DNA of 64,000 bases, taken from assembly GCA_023664345.1 (NCBI GenBank), contig JAMPFQ010000010.1, positions 1 to 64,000 on the forward strand, given 5' to 3'. Positions within the stretch are counted from its first letter, which is position 1. Every line of letters starts with the position of its first letter. The translations under genes and the position numbers were made by a program. The notes under the pieces were generated by a model that saw only the letters and a program-made list of their open reading frames with translations, did not search any database and was not told the origin of the DNA. This DNA comes from Lachnospiraceae bacterium. GTDB taxonomy: Bacteria; Bacillota; Clostridia; Lachnospirales; Lachnospiraceae. Shown piece after piece: positions 33,287 through 41,949 of the stretch.

Positions 33287-33946
33287 ATGCAAACAATCAT
33301 GGTTATTGAGGATGACCGGACCATCCGTGAAGAACTGGCCGCCCTGTTAGAAAATGAGGGGTATCAGGTTCAGATCCTGACTGAGTTTGAGATGATCCCG
33401 GAGCAGATACATTCCGCCCGTCCCGATCTGGTTCTTTTGGATCTGGGACTGCCTGGACGCGATGGTCTTTCCCTGTGCGCCGCGATACGGAAAATCGCTC
33501 CTATTATCGTAGTCACCAGCCGCACATCTACTCTGGACGAACTCCAGGCTTTGAATCTGGGCAGCGACGATTATGTGACAAAACCCTACAACATTTCCGT
33601 CCTGCTGGCCCGGATCAAGGCTGTCCTTCGCCGATCTGGCGGGACAGCGGAGCCGGATACCTTATCGGCAAGTGGCCTTACGCTCCACTTGACCCAGGGA
33701 ACGGCATCCGCGCAGGGAGAGTCGGTGGAACTGACCCGGAATGAGCTGAAGATACTCTCCTGCCTTATGACCCATGCAGGAAAAATCGTCTCCCGCGCCG
33801 ACCTGATTGAAGCATTGTGGGAAAGCCAGATCTATATTGATGATAATACGCTCAGTGTCAATGTCACACGATTGCGGGGAAAATTAGCGGAGATCGGTCT
33901 GCCTGATCTGATCAAGACCCGGCGGGGATTGGGGTATCAATTATGA
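33287..33946 (+). CDS. BceR-like response regulator (OmpR family)
   Basis: A 219-aa regulator: receiver domain with D8-D10 acidic pocket, phospho-acceptor D52 in LLDLGLPG and K in YVTKPYN; then an OmpR winged helix (ELTRNELKILSCLMTHAGKIVSRADLIEALW, NVTRLRGKL, TRRGLGYQL). It overlaps the kinase start by four bases. Together with a kinase that lacks an extracellular domain and a FtsX-type ABC transporter, it forms a module that senses and removes cell-wall-active peptides. Confidence 0.92.
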   Translation: MQTIMVIEDDRTIREELAALLENEGYQVQILTEFEMIPEQIHSARPDLVLLDLGLPGRDGLSLCAAIRKIAPIIVVTSRTSTLDELQALNLGSDDYVTKPYNISVLLARIKAVLRRSGGTAEPDTLSASGLTLHLTQGTASAQGESVELTRNELKILSCLMTHAGKIVSRADLIEALWESQIYIDDNTLSVNVTRLRGKLAEIGLPDLIKTRRGLGYQL

Positions 33947-34956
33947 CGTTTGGAAAATTTCTGTCTGATCGGCTGGTACGGCTGATCTTTCATGGCGTGA
34001 TGATGGCAGCGGCATCGATGTTCCTGCTTGCCACAGGAACACAGTCCGGCATAGTGCTTCTTTTGCTGATCACTCTGCTGCTGATCTTTGTGATAGAACT
34101 GGCAATAGATTTTATGAAATGCCGCGCCCGGGTGGACGAACTGGAAACCATTATGCAAAAGCTGGATAAAAAATATCTGTTTGCCGAGTGTATTCCCAAT
34201 GCCCGGAACGCTTATGAGCACAAGCTGTTGGAATTATTTCGCAGAGCCGGGCGGCACATGGTCCGGGCCGTTTCCGACGCCGAGGCCGCACAGCGGGAGT
34301 ATCGGGAGTATATAGAAAGCTGGGTGCATGAAATCAAGACCCCGATCACAGCGGCGGGGTTGATCTGCCGTAGCGCCGATCCGGAAGTGCGGCGCAAACT
34401 CTCCCCGGAACTGGCGCAGATCGACGCCCATGTGGAGCGGGCCTTATTCTATGCGCGGGCGGAAAGCCCGGAGAAAGATTTTATCGTCCGCCAGACTGAC
34501 CTTGCGGAGATCACGGCTCAGGCCCTCAACCAGCACCGGACATTATTGATGCAGAATGGTGTAAAAGTGGTTGCGGACTGTCTGGACAAAACAGTCTACA
34601 CAGATGGGAAATGGGCGGCTTTTATCCTGGGACAGTTATTGCAGAATGCTGTCCGTTATCGGAGCGAGCAGCCGGTTGTGGAGTTACGGGCAAAACAGAT
34701 CGGACAGCAAGTACATTTGATCATACAGGATAATGGGATCGGCATTCCGGCTCATGAACTGCCCCGCGTCTTTGACAGAGGGTTTACCGGCAGCAACGGG
34801 CGGAGCCGGGGCGGCTCCACAGGGATAGGACTATACCTTTGCCGCAGGCTGGCGGATTGTCTGCAGATGGAATTGCAGATTACTTCGGAGATTAGAACAG
34901 GTACAACGGCCCGCCTCACCTTCCCGGCAAAAAATTCCACCTGTGCGGGTTGCTAA
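33943..34956 (+). CDS. BceS-like intramembrane-sensing histidine kinase
   Basis: A 337-aa kinase with two closely spaced helices at 13-31 and 35-58 and almost no outside loop, the mark of BceS kinases that sense through their ABC partner. H129 lies in SWVHEIKTPI; ATPase boxes include LLQNAVRY, IIQDNGIGIP and GGSTGIGLYLCRRLAD. The last codons (STCAGC and stop) lie in the left arm of the R2 inverted repeat, so the C-terminus has probably been reshaped by insertion of that element. Confidence 0.9.
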   Translation: MTFGKFLSDRLVRLIFHGVMMAAASMFLLATGTQSGIVLLLLITLLLIFVIELAIDFMKCRARVDELETIMQKLDKKYLFAECIPNARNAYEHKLLELFRRAGRHMVRAVSDAEAAQREYREYIESWVHEIKTPITAAGLICRSADPEVRRKLSPELAQIDAHVERALFYARAESPEKDFIVRQTDLAEITAQALNQHRTLLMQNGVKVVADCLDKTVYTDGKWAAFILGQLLQNAVRYRSEQPVVELRAKQIGQQVHLIIQDNGIGIPAHELPRVFDRGFTGSNGRSRGGSTGIGLYLCRRLADCLQMELQITSEIRTGTTARLTFPAKNSTCAGC

Positions 34957-35159
34957 TCCAACGGCTCGCCTGCATTGCAATCAAAGACCCCGCAGCAAGC
35001 TGACGGGGTATCAATCTTGCAACGCAGCAAGCTGCGGGGTATTTGATCCTCGCGGCATTCGCCAAGGTTCCAGGGAATCATGATTCCCTGGACTTGTGGC
35101 TCATTGCCCGCGGGAATAAATTGCATGCAGGCAGACCGTCGGATTGCAACCGCACAGGT
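34940..35159. mobile_element. R2 element copy A: inverted-repeat (MITE-like) insertion at the bceS-like 3' end
   Basis: A left arm (34940-34980) and right arm (35121-35159) are inverted copies of about 40 bases, with four or five differences. Shared blocks include CCTGTGCGG, TTGC, AATCC, ACGG, GCCTGCA and TGCAA. Between them is the R2 core (34979-35120) with stems ACCCCG/CGGGGT, CGCAGC-aa-GCTGCG and CCAGGGAATCA/TGATTCCCTGG. No transposase is encoded. It fills most of the 303 bases between the kinase and the ATPase gene. Confidence 0.65.
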
Positions 35160-35166
35160 AGAAAAT

Positions 35167-35182
35167 CTTACAAAAATGTAAG
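35167..35182. promoter_or_regulatory. BceR-type operator before the ABC transporter genes
   Basis: CTTACA-AAAA-TGTAAG is a perfect dyad that fits the known BceR-like target TNACA-N4-TGTAA. It lies 78 bases before the ATPase start. TATCAT at 35226-35231 may be the -10, with no good -35, as expected for an activated promoter. Confidence 0.75.
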
Positions 35183-35259
35183 AAAAATCAATATAACTTC
35201 GATACAGGAAACTTTGCTTTTGCGCTATCATGGCTATACAGAGCAAAGGAGGCGGTGAT

Positions 35260-36018
35260 ATGCTGCAAGTAAAAAGGATTGAAAAATATTACGGCCACAG
35301 AAACAATGTGACAAAGGCCCTGGATCGTGTCAGCTTTGATGTGGCGGATGGAGAGTTTATCGCCATCATGGGCGCATCGGGCAGCGGCAAAACGACCCTG
35401 TTGAACTGCATTTCCACGATCGACACTGTGAGCGCCGGAGACATCCTGCTGGATGGGGAGAGTATCGCAGATCTGCCCTCCGGCGAACTGGCAAGGTTTC
35501 GCCGGGAAAAGCTGGGCTTTGTGTTCCAGGACTTCAATCTGCTGGACACGCTGACCGTGGAGGAAAACATCGGGCTGGCCTTGTCCCTCAACCACAGCGA
35601 TCCCCACACCGTCCAAGGGCGGGTGCGGGAGGTGGCGCAAAGACTGGGCATCACCGATGTTTTAGGAAAATTTCCCTATCAGGTATCGGGCGGACAGAAG
35701 CAGAGGGCTGCCTGCGCGAGAGCCATGGTGGCAGGCCAATCCCTGCTGCTGGCGGACGAACCTACCGGGGCGCTGGATTCCAAGGCATCCAAAAACCTGC
35801 TGGAGATCATGACGCAGATGAACCGGGATATGGGCGCCACAATCCTTATGGTGACACATGACGCTTACAGCGCCAGCTATGCGGGGCGGGTACTGTTCCT
35901 GAAAGACGGGCGCATTTTCAATGAACTGATGCGCGGAGAGCGGTCACGTTCCATATTCTACCATGAGATTTTGGATATTCTGGCCTTGTTGGGGGGTGAT
36001 GTCAGTGACGTTATCTAA
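35260..36018 (+). CDS. BceA-like ABC transporter ATPase
   Basis: A 252-aa MacB/LolD-type ATPase: MGASGSGKTTLLNCI (Walker A), FVFQDFNLLDTLTVEEN (Q loop), VSGGQKQRAACARA (signature), LLLADEPTGALD (Walker B), MVTHDAYSASYA (switch). The start at 35260 has AAAGGAGG; ten upstream codons of the same frame are not used. It energises the BceB-like permease whose gene overlaps its end by 20 bases. Induction by the upstream two-component pair through the operator at 35167 is inferred. Confidence 0.93.
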   Translation: MLQVKRIEKYYGHRNNVTKALDRVSFDVADGEFIAIMGASGSGKTTLLNCISTIDTVSAGDILLDGESIADLPSGELARFRREKLGFVFQDFNLLDTLTVEENIGLALSLNHSDPHTVQGRVREVAQRLGITDVLGKFPYQVSGGQKQRAACARAMVAGQSLLLADEPTGALDSKASKNLLEIMTQMNRDMGATILMVTHDAYSASYAGRVLFLKDGRIFNELMRGERSRSIFYHEILDILALLGGDVSDVI

Positions 36019-37972
36019 GCTGTCCCTCCGCAACGCCAGGCGGCAGGCCGGAGATTACCTGATCTACTTTGTCACGGTGGTGATGGTGTGCGCGATGCTG
36101 TACGCTTTCAATTGCCTGGCAGTTTCAGAAGAAATCCATAAATTGTCCGGCATGATGGACAATATGACATTGACGATCGTACTTGCCAGTATCGTGGTGA
36201 TCTGCATCATCGGGTGGCTGGTGTCCTACACAACAGGGTTTATGCTTTCCCGCCGCAGCCGGGAATTGGGGACCTATCTGCTCATCGGACTGGAAAACAG
36301 ACAGGTGGCCCGTCTGTTCTTTCTGGAAAACCTGTCGGTGGGCGGTGTCGCGCTGCTGTTCGGTGTTCCGCTGGGCAATCTGGTCTATCAGGCGCTCCGT
36401 GCCATCCTGTTGACCATGTTTGCCACGCCGTATCACTTTCGCTATGATTTTTCCCTGAAAGCTATCGGGTTGACTTGTGTCTATTTTGCCACCATCTATC
36501 TTTTCGCGCTCATCAGGAGCCGTAAACGGATCCGCGATATGAAAATCTATGACCTCATTTATTTTGAGCGGCAAAATGAGGCGGAGCTTGTGAAAAAAAG
36601 CAAAACACGCAAAACCTTGTTTATTGCCTCTATCGTTTTCGGCATTGTGGGGACATTTCTGCTGATGACAGCATCGAAATTACTGATCGGCGTCGTCGGC
36701 GCAGGATGTATCATCGTATTCATCTACGGTTTCTTTACCAGCTTTTCCTCCGGCGTCCCGGCATATTTTGAGCGGAAGCCTGGGCGGAAATACCGGGGAC
36801 AGAATCTGATGATCTTCCGCACCCTGACCAGTAAACTGGCGACCATGGGTATCGTTATGGCAACGATCTCCCTGCTCTTTACCGCCACCCTGCTGACGGA
36901 GGGAAGCGGGATGGTGTTCCATGGCATCTTCCAGGGGCGGCTGGAACGAAATGCTTTCGATCTCTTGTTTGTTTCCGATCAGGAAAGCCGTGTGGATCTA
37001 TGCCGGGAAAATATGGCGGAACAGCTCTCGTTGAGCGCATCCTGGCAGTACAAGCTTTATCAGGGTGAGGATGATTCCATCATCGATCATCTGATTGAAA
37101 CCGTCGGCTATCAGCAATACAGCTACGACCATGATTTTAATAAAGGCGCCATGATGGCGTTCAGTGATTACGCCGCCTTGCGGGATATGCTGGGCTTGCC
37201 TGCTGCAGAACTGGAACCGGATCGTTATATCATCCACTGTATGCCCTATCTGGAAGAATCGCTGCGACAGTGGGAACAGGCGCTTTCGCTGGACGGGAAG
37301 ACATTGGCGCGGGGCAGAATCTATACAGAACAGTTTGCGCAAAATCTCTGGAACGGCAACGGGCATCAATTTCTGCTGGTGATCCCGGATGCAGTCTGCG
37401 CCGGACGCACGCCCATCCGTTACTGCCTGGCGGCTATGACCGAGTATAACATCACATCGGAGCAATACGAGGCGTTGCAGCAATCCCTTGACGGACGGGC
37501 GGCGGATGGCGTCCACCTCATCGTTAGTGATTGGGATCTTCTCTATTCCAAGGCCACAAATATAGCGGACACTGCCGCATGGTCTGCGATGTCGATCTTT
37601 CCGCTTTTTTATCTGGCGCTGACCCTTGCCATGACCGCCGCCACCGTTTTGACCGTCCAGCAGCTCAGTGAGGCGGGGCGTTACCGCCGCCAGTTTGAGT
37701 TACTCCGCAAGCTGGGAATGGACGATAGGGAAATGGGGCGGACGCTGCTTTGGCAGCTTGCAATCTATTCCCTTATGCCGGTGATTCCTCCGGTACTGAT
37801 CGCGATCCCTTTTATCCTGAATCTGTGCAGCGGGACGGAAGCAGGAACCCTGGTGGGAGCTAACAGCCCCTCGGTCATTCTGGCGGTCTCGCTGGGATTG
37901 TTTTTCCTGGTGTATCTGGTTTATACAGTGGTTGCCTATATCAGTATGAAGCGGAATGTTCTACCAAAATGA
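35999..37972 (+). CDS. BceB-like FtsX-domain ABC permease
   Basis: A 657-aa permease with about ten helices: one near the N-terminus (DYLIYFVTVVMVCAMLYAF), an FtsX-type block of three (about 55-190), then more helices, a large extracellular domain of about 200 residues (315-510) and a final block of three helices. This layout is that of BceB/VraG proteins, which bind bacitracin-like or lantibiotic peptides and signal to the kinase. The start at 35999 follows GGGGGG; a GTG at 36005 is an alternative. Confidence 0.9.
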   Translation: MSVTLSKLSLRNARRQAGDYLIYFVTVVMVCAMLYAFNCLAVSEEIHKLSGMMDNMTLTIVLASIVVICIIGWLVSYTTGFMLSRRSRELGTYLLIGLENRQVARLFFLENLSVGGVALLFGVPLGNLVYQALRAILLTMFATPYHFRYDFSLKAIGLTCVYFATIYLFALIRSRKRIRDMKIYDLIYFERQNEAELVKKSKTRKTLFIASIVFGIVGTFLLMTASKLLIGVVGAGCIIVFIYGFFTSFSSGVPAYFERKPGRKYRGQNLMIFRTLTSKLATMGIVMATISLLFTATLLTEGSGMVFHGIFQGRLERNAFDLLFVSDQESRVDLCRENMAEQLSLSASWQYKLYQGEDDSIIDHLIETVGYQQYSYDHDFNKGAMMAFSDYAALRDMLGLPAAELEPDRYIIHCMPYLEESLRQWEQALSLDGKTLARGRIYTEQFAQNLWNGNGHQFLLVIPDAVCAGRTPIRYCLAAMTEYNITSEQYEALQQSLDGRAADGVHLIVSDWDLLYSKATNIADTAAWSAMSIFPLFYLALTLAMTAATVLTVQQLSEAGRYRRQFELLRKLGMDDREMGRTLLWQLAIYSLMPVIPPVLIAIPFILNLCSGTEAGTLVGANSPSVILAVSLGLFFLVYLVYTVVAYISMKRNVLPK

Positions 37973-37981
37973 TCCTGTATC

Positions 37982-38007
37982 GCAAGCGAGTCAACAACCC
38001 CGCTTGC
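37982..38007. terminator. Hairpin between the BceB-like gene and the convergent gene
   Basis: GCAAGCG pairs with CGCTTGC around a 12-base loop, ten bases after the permease stop. There is no T run, so function is uncertain. Confidence 0.35.
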
Positions 38008-38028
38008 AGAGCACAAGTTTCGGGCATC

Positions 38029-38367
38029 TCAAAAATGCATTTCCTCCTGAAGATACTGTTCTTCCTCGATCATGCCGATACCCGTAAATACAGCCCACAC
38101 ATAGGGCGCACCATATACATTGAGCGTTTTGGGGCCTACGATCCTCCTCGGAGCTCCCTCTCCCACCTGATCCCGGAGAAGTTTTTCGTAGGCCTTTTCA
38201 AAAGTGCTTCTGGTGATGGAGCGTTCCCGCCTGTCCGTGAAGAGTTCTCCTCCCTTGATCGTGTATGTAAAAGGCAGGCCTTTCTTCGTCAGGAAATTCT
38301 GACCCGCCCGCTCCACGATCCTATCCCAGAGATTGTCCATTGTAAACGCTTCATTATGAAATACCAT
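38029..38367 (-). CDS. Conserved-type hypothetical protein (112 aa)
   Basis: The protein has an N-terminal helix (DNLWDRIVERAGQNF), the strand-turn GLPFTYTIKGGELFTDRRERSITRSTF, a second helix and a C-terminal GPKTLNVYGAPYVWAVFTGIGMIEEE. I recall clostridial proteins of the same build with the pattern FTYxxxGNELFxxxKxKSITRAT, but no function is established. The regularly spaced basic residues around SITR could contact nucleic acid (guess). GGAAGGAG lies four bases before the ATG. It converges with the BceB-like gene. Confidence 0.7.
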   Translation of the reverse strand: MVFHNEAFTMDNLWDRIVERAGQNFLTKKGLPFTYTIKGGELFTDRRERSITRSTFEKAYEKLLRDQVGEGAPRRIVGPKTLNVYGAPYVWAVFTGIGMIEEEQYLQEEMHF

Positions 38368-38478
38368 AGGACTCCTTCCACCTGTTCAGGTGTTTTATCC
38401 GTAAATTTTTTCTCTTATAAGCATGGTACTCGTAACTAGCAGACTTGTCAAGGATTATGAGAGAGCGACAGTGTTTCG

Positions 38479-39402
38479 TCACGGTTGCAAGCCGGGCTTC
38501 ACAGAACGCATAAAAGCCCTGTGGACAGACAGGGATATCCCACAGTCATCCCCCTCTGCGGATAGCATGACACACGGGCCTTTCGCCGGAACCTCCCGAA
38601 AGATGAATTCCTCATTTCCCGACTGAAATTCAAACAGTTCCCCATCCGAATAAAGGACCACGCGGCTGCAATTGCTGTATACCGTTACATTCAGGTTCCC
38701 TGACGGAAGAACGAGAATATATTCCGGCACGATATAGACAAAGGGTTCATCACTCCATTTTGCCCTGTATCGATAAAAGAGCGAACCGATCTGCCCCGAA
38801 AAGGTCTCCCCCGTCAGGCGCGGCAGATCCTCTCCCACAACCTCCATCTCTTTTTTCCAGGTCAGGAATCCCATCCTCTCACATAGTTTCCTCAGGGACG
38901 GCTCTGTGCGGACGCAGTTTGCGCCCATCTCTTTTAAAAGACGGAGATCCCGCAGTACCAGCTGTCTTTTCTCCGCCTGGGAAATATGCTGCGGGATCAT
39001 ATACTCCACTGCTTTCAGGACAAATTCCCCGCCGTTCAGCATCCAGCCTCTGCGGGGATGGCAGCACAGTTCCCGTAGGGGAACCTGCTTTTTCAGACGG
39101 TCGGTCTCTTTTCCCATAGAATCCTGTAAGACCGCTTCCACCTCGTACAAATAGGGATCGCCACAGTCCCACAGATGGGGATGCAGCAGCACGGATACCA
39201 GAAATTCTTCCTCTTCCGCTTTCTGCATACACAAAAGCACAGTCTGCCCCGTTTTGTCCCGCATGGTGAGGAAAAAAGTACTGTCCGCTTTCTCCTGCTC
39301 CGTTCCCAGAAAAGCAAGGTTCCATTCTATGACCGCCTTTCCGTTCTCCAGCCTGCAGACTGCTTCCACTCCCTCCCCCGGCGCTTTCCGATCAAACTTC
39401 AT
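38479..39402 (-). CDS. GH2-like beta-sandwich protein lacking the catalytic part of the barrel
   Basis: A 307-aa protein. The first 130 residues look like the immunoglobulin-like domain of family 2 glycosidases (CRLENGKAVIEWNLAFLG, HLWDCGDPYLYEVEAVL). Then comes the start of a GH2 barrel (MIPQHISQAEKRQLVLRDLRLLKEMGANCVRTEPSL), but the part with the acid/base and nucleophile glutamates is missing. It jumps to the end (SDEPFVYI) and a C-terminal sandwich (NLNVTVYSNCSRVVLYSDGELFEF). No signal peptide. It may be a binding protein or a shrunken enzyme. Start at 39402 follows AAAGGGGTGG. Confidence 0.6.
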   Translation of the reverse strand: MKFDRKAPGEGVEAVCRLENGKAVIEWNLAFLGTEQEKADSTFFLTMRDKTGQTVLLCMQKAEEEEFLVSVLLHPHLWDCGDPYLYEVEAVLQDSMGKETDRLKKQVPLRELCCHPRRGWMLNGGEFVLKAVEYMIPQHISQAEKRQLVLRDLRLLKEMGANCVRTEPSLRKLCERMGFLTWKKEMEVVGEDLPRLTGETFSGQIGSLFYRYRAKWSDEPFVYIVPEYILVLPSGNLNVTVYSNCSRVVLYSDGELFEFQSGNEEFIFREVPAKGPCVMLSAEGDDCGISLSVHRAFMRSVKPGLQP

Positions 39403-39547
39403 GCTGTCTGCCACCCCTTTCCTTTCAGGACTCACAGCCGTTCTCTGTCTGTTGATTATTTTGTTCAAAACAGGGATTATTATGCTAAAATGTAAATAAC
39501 TGTAATATCTGAAATCTTGACAACATGAGAGGTAGGAGGACGGTTTT

Positions 39548-40246
39548 ATGAAGATCACTTACATTTACCACAGCTGTTTTCTTGTGGAGACCGCCGATCG
39601 TTATTATCTGTTCGACTATTATAAGGGAACCTTGCCGGGACTGGATACGGAGAGACCGATCCTGGTCTTTGCCAGCCACCGCCACGAAGACCACTATAAC
39701 CCCGAGATCTTTGCCATGCTCTCTGACAGGGGAATGAAAAAGGTCTATGCGATCCTGCCCAATGATATCCCCGCAAAACGCTATCCCCGGACAGACGCGG
39801 AGATCATCAAGGTCTACCACAGTCAGGAATATGCGCTGCCCGGCGGCATCCGCCTGGAAACCCTGCTTTCCACGGACAGGGGCGTCGCGTTCCTGCTCCA
39901 GTGCAGGGAGGGGACCATTTATCATGCGGGGGATCTGAACGACTGGGGCATGGAGACGGATACGGAGCAGGAAAGGAAACAGATGCGGGGAAGCTACCGC
40001 GCCCAGATCAACAGATTGAAAGGCCGCACCCTGGATGCCGCCTTTCTGCCCCTGGACCCTCGGCTGGGTTCCGCCTATGCCCAGGGTATCCTGTATTTTT
40101 TACAGACTGTCAATGTGAAAAAGGTGTATCCTATGCATTATTGGGAACAGCCGGAGGTCATTGGCCGGTTTCTGGCCGAGTATCCACAGTATAAAGATAT
40201 CCTGCAAAACACACCAGATCATAGCTTTCCGATATCATCTGACTGA
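39548..40246 (+). CDS. MBL-fold metallo-hydrolase
   Basis: A 232-aa metallo-beta-lactamase fold protein. The metal motif is ASHRHEDHYNPEIF (HxHxDH type), preceded by the strands ITYIYHSCFLVETADRYYLFDYY. Later ligands are in IYHAGDLNDWGMETD and the C-terminal VYPMHYWE histidine. The layout is close to the UlaG/YtnP-like L-ascorbate-6-phosphate lactonase branch, but substrate is not clear. GGAGGACGG precedes the ATG. Divergent from the GH2-like gene. Confidence 0.85.
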   Translation: MKITYIYHSCFLVETADRYYLFDYYKGTLPGLDTERPILVFASHRHEDHYNPEIFAMLSDRGMKKVYAILPNDIPAKRYPRTDAEIIKVYHSQEYALPGGIRLETLLSTDRGVAFLLQCREGTIYHAGDLNDWGMETDTEQERKQMRGSYRAQINRLKGRTLDAAFLPLDPRLGSAYAQGILYFLQTVNVKKVYPMHYWEQPEVIGRFLAEYPQYKDILQNTPDHSFPISSD

Positions 40247-40275
40247 CAGAGATGGCAGATCGGCCGGAAGTATGC

Positions 40276-40770
40276 TCAATCTTTCCAATGCAGTCTGTGC
40301 AGTTCGCCTTCCTGCTGCATCTGCCCGAATCCCTGCTGCCGCAGCGCTTCATACAATACAATGGCCACGGAATTGGACAGGTTCAGGGAGCGGATGGCAG
40401 GCAGCATGGGAATCCGGATACAGCTTTCCTCATGTTCCACCAGGATCTCTTCCGGGATTCCCGCGCTCTCTTTTCCAAACATAATATAGTCTTCAGGAGA
40501 ATAGGCCACTTCCGTATAGGCACGTTTCGCCTTTGTGGTCGCCATCCAGATCTTCACTCCGGGATGCTTTTCCTGAAACTCCGCGAAGTTCATATATCTG
40601 GTCATGTCCAGCTGCTTCCAGTAATCCATTCCCGCCCGGCGGATGGACTTTTCATCCAGCCTAAATCCCAGCGGCTCGATCAGATGAAGGGACGTACCCG
40701 TGGCCACACAGGTACGTCCGATGTTTCCGGTATTTCCCGGTATCTCCGGCTGATGTAGGATAATGTGCAT
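40276..40770 (-). CDS. trmL: tRNA (cytidine(34)-2'-O)-methyltransferase TrmL
   Basis: Methylates the wobble base 34 of certain leucine tRNAs. The 164-aa single-domain SPOUT enzyme begins MHIILHQPEIPGNTGNIGRTC (motif 1), has IMFGKESAGIPEEIL (motif 2) and the knotted IRIPMLPAIRSLNLSNSVAIVLYEALRQ (motif 3). It begins one base before the aminotransferase stop, so it is the last gene of that operon. Confidence 0.95.
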   Translation of the reverse strand: MHIILHQPEIPGNTGNIGRTCVATGTSLHLIEPLGFRLDEKSIRRAGMDYWKQLDMTRYMNFAEFQEKHPGVKIWMATTKAKRAYTEVAYSPEDYIMFGKESAGIPEEILVEHEESCIRIPMLPAIRSLNLSNSVAIVLYEALRQQGFGQMQQEGELHRLHWKD

Positions 40771-41949
40771 CTAATTGCCCTTCTTCTCTTCCCGCAGTCT
40801 GTTAATGAAATGTTCCAGCCTGCCGATCGCCACTTTCAGATGCTCCAGAGAATAGGCATAGGAAATCCTCAGATAACCTTCGCCGCAGTCACCGAATGCC
40901 GTGCCCGGCACCACCGCCACTTTCTCTTCCTCCAGAAACCTTGTGGCAAATTCATCGCTGGTCATGCCAAATTCTTTGATACAGGGGAATACATAAAAAG
41001 CGCCGTAAGGCTCGAAGCATTCCAGCCCCATCTCCCGAAACGCGTTCATCAGAAACCGCCGCCGCTGATTGTATGCGGTGCGCATCTCCGCTACATCATC
41101 ATCACCGTTCTTCAGCGCCTCAACTGCCGCATACTGGCTGGTGGTAGGGGCGCACATAATGGCAAACTGATGGATCTTGGTCATCTGCTGCAAAATCTCT
41201 TTCGGGCCGCAGGCATAACCCAGCCTCCATCCGGTCATGGCATAAGCCTTGGAAAATCCGTTGATGAGAACAGTCCGCTCTTTCATGCCGGGAAGTTCCA
41301 CAATGGACACATGCTTGTCCTTATAGGTCAGTTCCCCATATATCTCATCAGACATGACAAAGATGTCATGTTTTACAACTACTTCCGCGATCGCTTCCAG
41401 GTCTTTCCGCTCCATAATGGCGCCGGTGGGATTGTTGGGGAAAGGCAGAATCAGCATTTTGGTCTTATCCGTGATCGCCGCTTCCAACTCCTCCGCCGTC
41501 AGACGAAACTCGTTCTCCTCCTTTAAGTTGATGATCACGGGCCTGCCCCCCGCCAGGATGGCGCAGGGCTCATAGGACACATAACTGGGCTGGGGGATCA
41601 GCACTTCCTCCCCGGGATTGATCATGGCGCGGAGCCCTATGTCGATAGCCTCCGAACCGCCCACTGTGACCAGGACTTCCATCATGGGGTCATAGGTAAC
41701 GCCGTGCTTCCTTTTTATATAATTACAGATCTCCTGACGGAGTTCTTTCAGGCCGGAATTGGAGGTATAAATGGTTCTGCCCCTTTCCAGGGAATAAATG
41801 CCTTCTTCACGGATATGCCAGGGCGTATCAAAATCAGGCTCGCCCACGCCCAGGGATATGGCGTCTTTCATCTCGCTGACGATATCAAAAAACTTACGGA
41901 TGCCGGAGGGCTTGATCTCTACTACTTTATCTGCTAACGGATTTCTCAT
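40771..41949 (-). CDS. PLP-dependent aminotransferase, class I/II (AspC/PatA-like)
   Basis: A 392-aa fold-type I aminotransferase: LGVGEPDFDTPWHI, the aromatic/glycine strand YTSNSGLKELR, LPFPNNPTGA, VMSDEIYGEL and the PLP lysine in INGFSKAYAMTGWRLGYA. The C-terminal arginine that binds the carboxylate is in YLRISYAYS. It resembles aromatic or aspartate aminotransferases of Firmicutes. An Lrp/AsnC regulator overlaps its start by four bases and probably tunes it to an amino acid. Confidence 0.93.
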   Translation of the reverse strand: MRNPLADKVVEIKPSGIRKFFDIVSEMKDAISLGVGEPDFDTPWHIREEGIYSLERGRTIYTSNSGLKELRQEICNYIKRKHGVTYDPMMEVLVTVGGSEAIDIGLRAMINPGEEVLIPQPSYVSYEPCAILAGGRPVIINLKEENEFRLTAEELEAAITDKTKMLILPFPNNPTGAIMERKDLEAIAEVVVKHDIFVMSDEIYGELTYKDKHVSIVELPGMKERTVLINGFSKAYAMTGWRLGYACGPKEILQQMTKIHQFAIMCAPTTSQYAAVEALKNGDDDVAEMRTAYNQRRRFLMNAFREMGLECFEPYGAFYVFPCIKEFGMTSDEFATRFLEEEKVAVVPGTAFGDCGEGYLRISYAYSLEHLKVAIGRLEHFINRLREEKKGN

